The notes below the pieces were generated by a model. It was not told where the DNA came from. It saw nothing but the letters and a program-made list of their open reading frames with translations, and searched no databases. This document shows positions 63,632-64,000 of a DNA stretch of 64,000 nt, one piece after another. Within the stretch, counting starts at the first letter, position 1. Every line of letters begins with the position of its first letter. This stretch comes from Epinephelus fuscoguttatus. Lineage: Eukaryota > Chordata > Actinopteri > Perciformes > Serranidae. The position numbers and the translations under genes are program-made. The stretch is from contig NC_064758.1 in assembly GCF_011397635.1 (NCBI RefSeq), forward strand, positions 18,072,513 through 18,136,512. The letters are read 5' to 3'.

Positions 63632-64000
63632 CGGTCCGGTGTGAAGGATTTAGGGCAGGCCAATTCAATTAGCGGCCCGCAGCCGTGGCACACAGGCCAC
63701 GTGCGGCCCAGAAGAAACCTCTGAGTGGTACTGAGACCTGTTATTAAACAGCCTGGGGCAAATTTAATCAAGACCGTAATAATTATAAGCTCCGATATTA
63801 TCAGGTCTTTTATCGTTAGTTTTTAAAGTTTTGGTTTCACGTATCATCATGAAGCAGTGTTCTTCATGCTTAGTTAACGTTACCTTTTTTTTTATTCAGT
63901 ATTGTGATGTCAGGAGTAATTTTAATTTTATTGACATGTAAGATTTGTTTCCAGTGAGATATTATTGAGTTTATATAGTGACTTTGTTGTTATAAACATG
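63632..64000. mobile_element. TTAA-type MITE left end (AGGTCCAGTGT family), cut by window edge, with nested repeat
   Basis: TTAA at 63628-63631 is followed by CGGTCCGGTGTGAAGGATTTAGG, matching the left end at 40628. After about 25 bases it is interrupted by a GC-rich repeat (GCGGCCCGCAGCCGTGGCAC). No exon of the oxidoreductase gene is seen here. Confidence 0.5.

Overview
The window is ordinary nuclear DNA of a teleost fish, probably a percomorph. Genes are split into small exons with GT-AG introns, intergenic DNA is AT-rich, and the repeats are typical of teleosts: Tc1 elements, an L2 tail ending in ATTG units, TTAA-flanked foldback MITEs and tRNA-derived SINEs. There are no bacterial or phage features.

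Four genes could be assembled exon by exon with reading phases that close. (1) ubr4 (minus, 11723 to 3588) is the 5' part of the giant E3 ligase gene, 14 coding exons running off the left edge. (2) emc1 (plus, 13695-29724) is complete: 23 coding exons including a 9-base microexon, about 965 residues. It is head-to-head with ubr4, and this pairing is also found in mammals. (3) errfi1 (minus, 39217 to 36123) encodes the EGFR feedback inhibitor Mig-6, with three coding exons and about 376 residues. It is tail-to-tail with emc1. (4) A Gfo/Idh/MocA-type oxidoreductase gene (minus, 63528 to 58892) has 12 exons, lacks its 5' end in the window, and carries a cysteine-rich insert. Between errfi1 and the oxidoreductase is a CpG-rich segment with a perfect CRE and a possible first exon at 45.2-45.4 kb. 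Coiled-coil-like exons lie at 55.6-56.2 kb, where an in-frame TGA interrupts the reading; this is either a decayed gene or one I cannot join correctly.

The rest is introns and repeats. The main mobile elements are: a nearly intact Tc1/mariner copy in emc1 intron 13, disabled by two TGA codons in one otherwise open frame; at least six TTAA-flanked foldback elements in several families; a composite at 31.4-33.9 kb holding a further inverted-repeat element and an L2 copy; a 5'-truncated L1 with a 17-bp target duplication; two head-to-head Tc1 fragments nested in another element at 46-47 kb; and a sharp hairpin element at 43.3 kb.

I see no dedicated new defence or enzymatic system. The most interesting points are regulatory or structural: upstream ORFs on errfi1, loss of the tyrosine matching human Y395 in errfi1, a microsatellite serving as a splice-site tract in ubr4, two GC-AG introns, the emc1 microexon, and the oxidoreductase gene.
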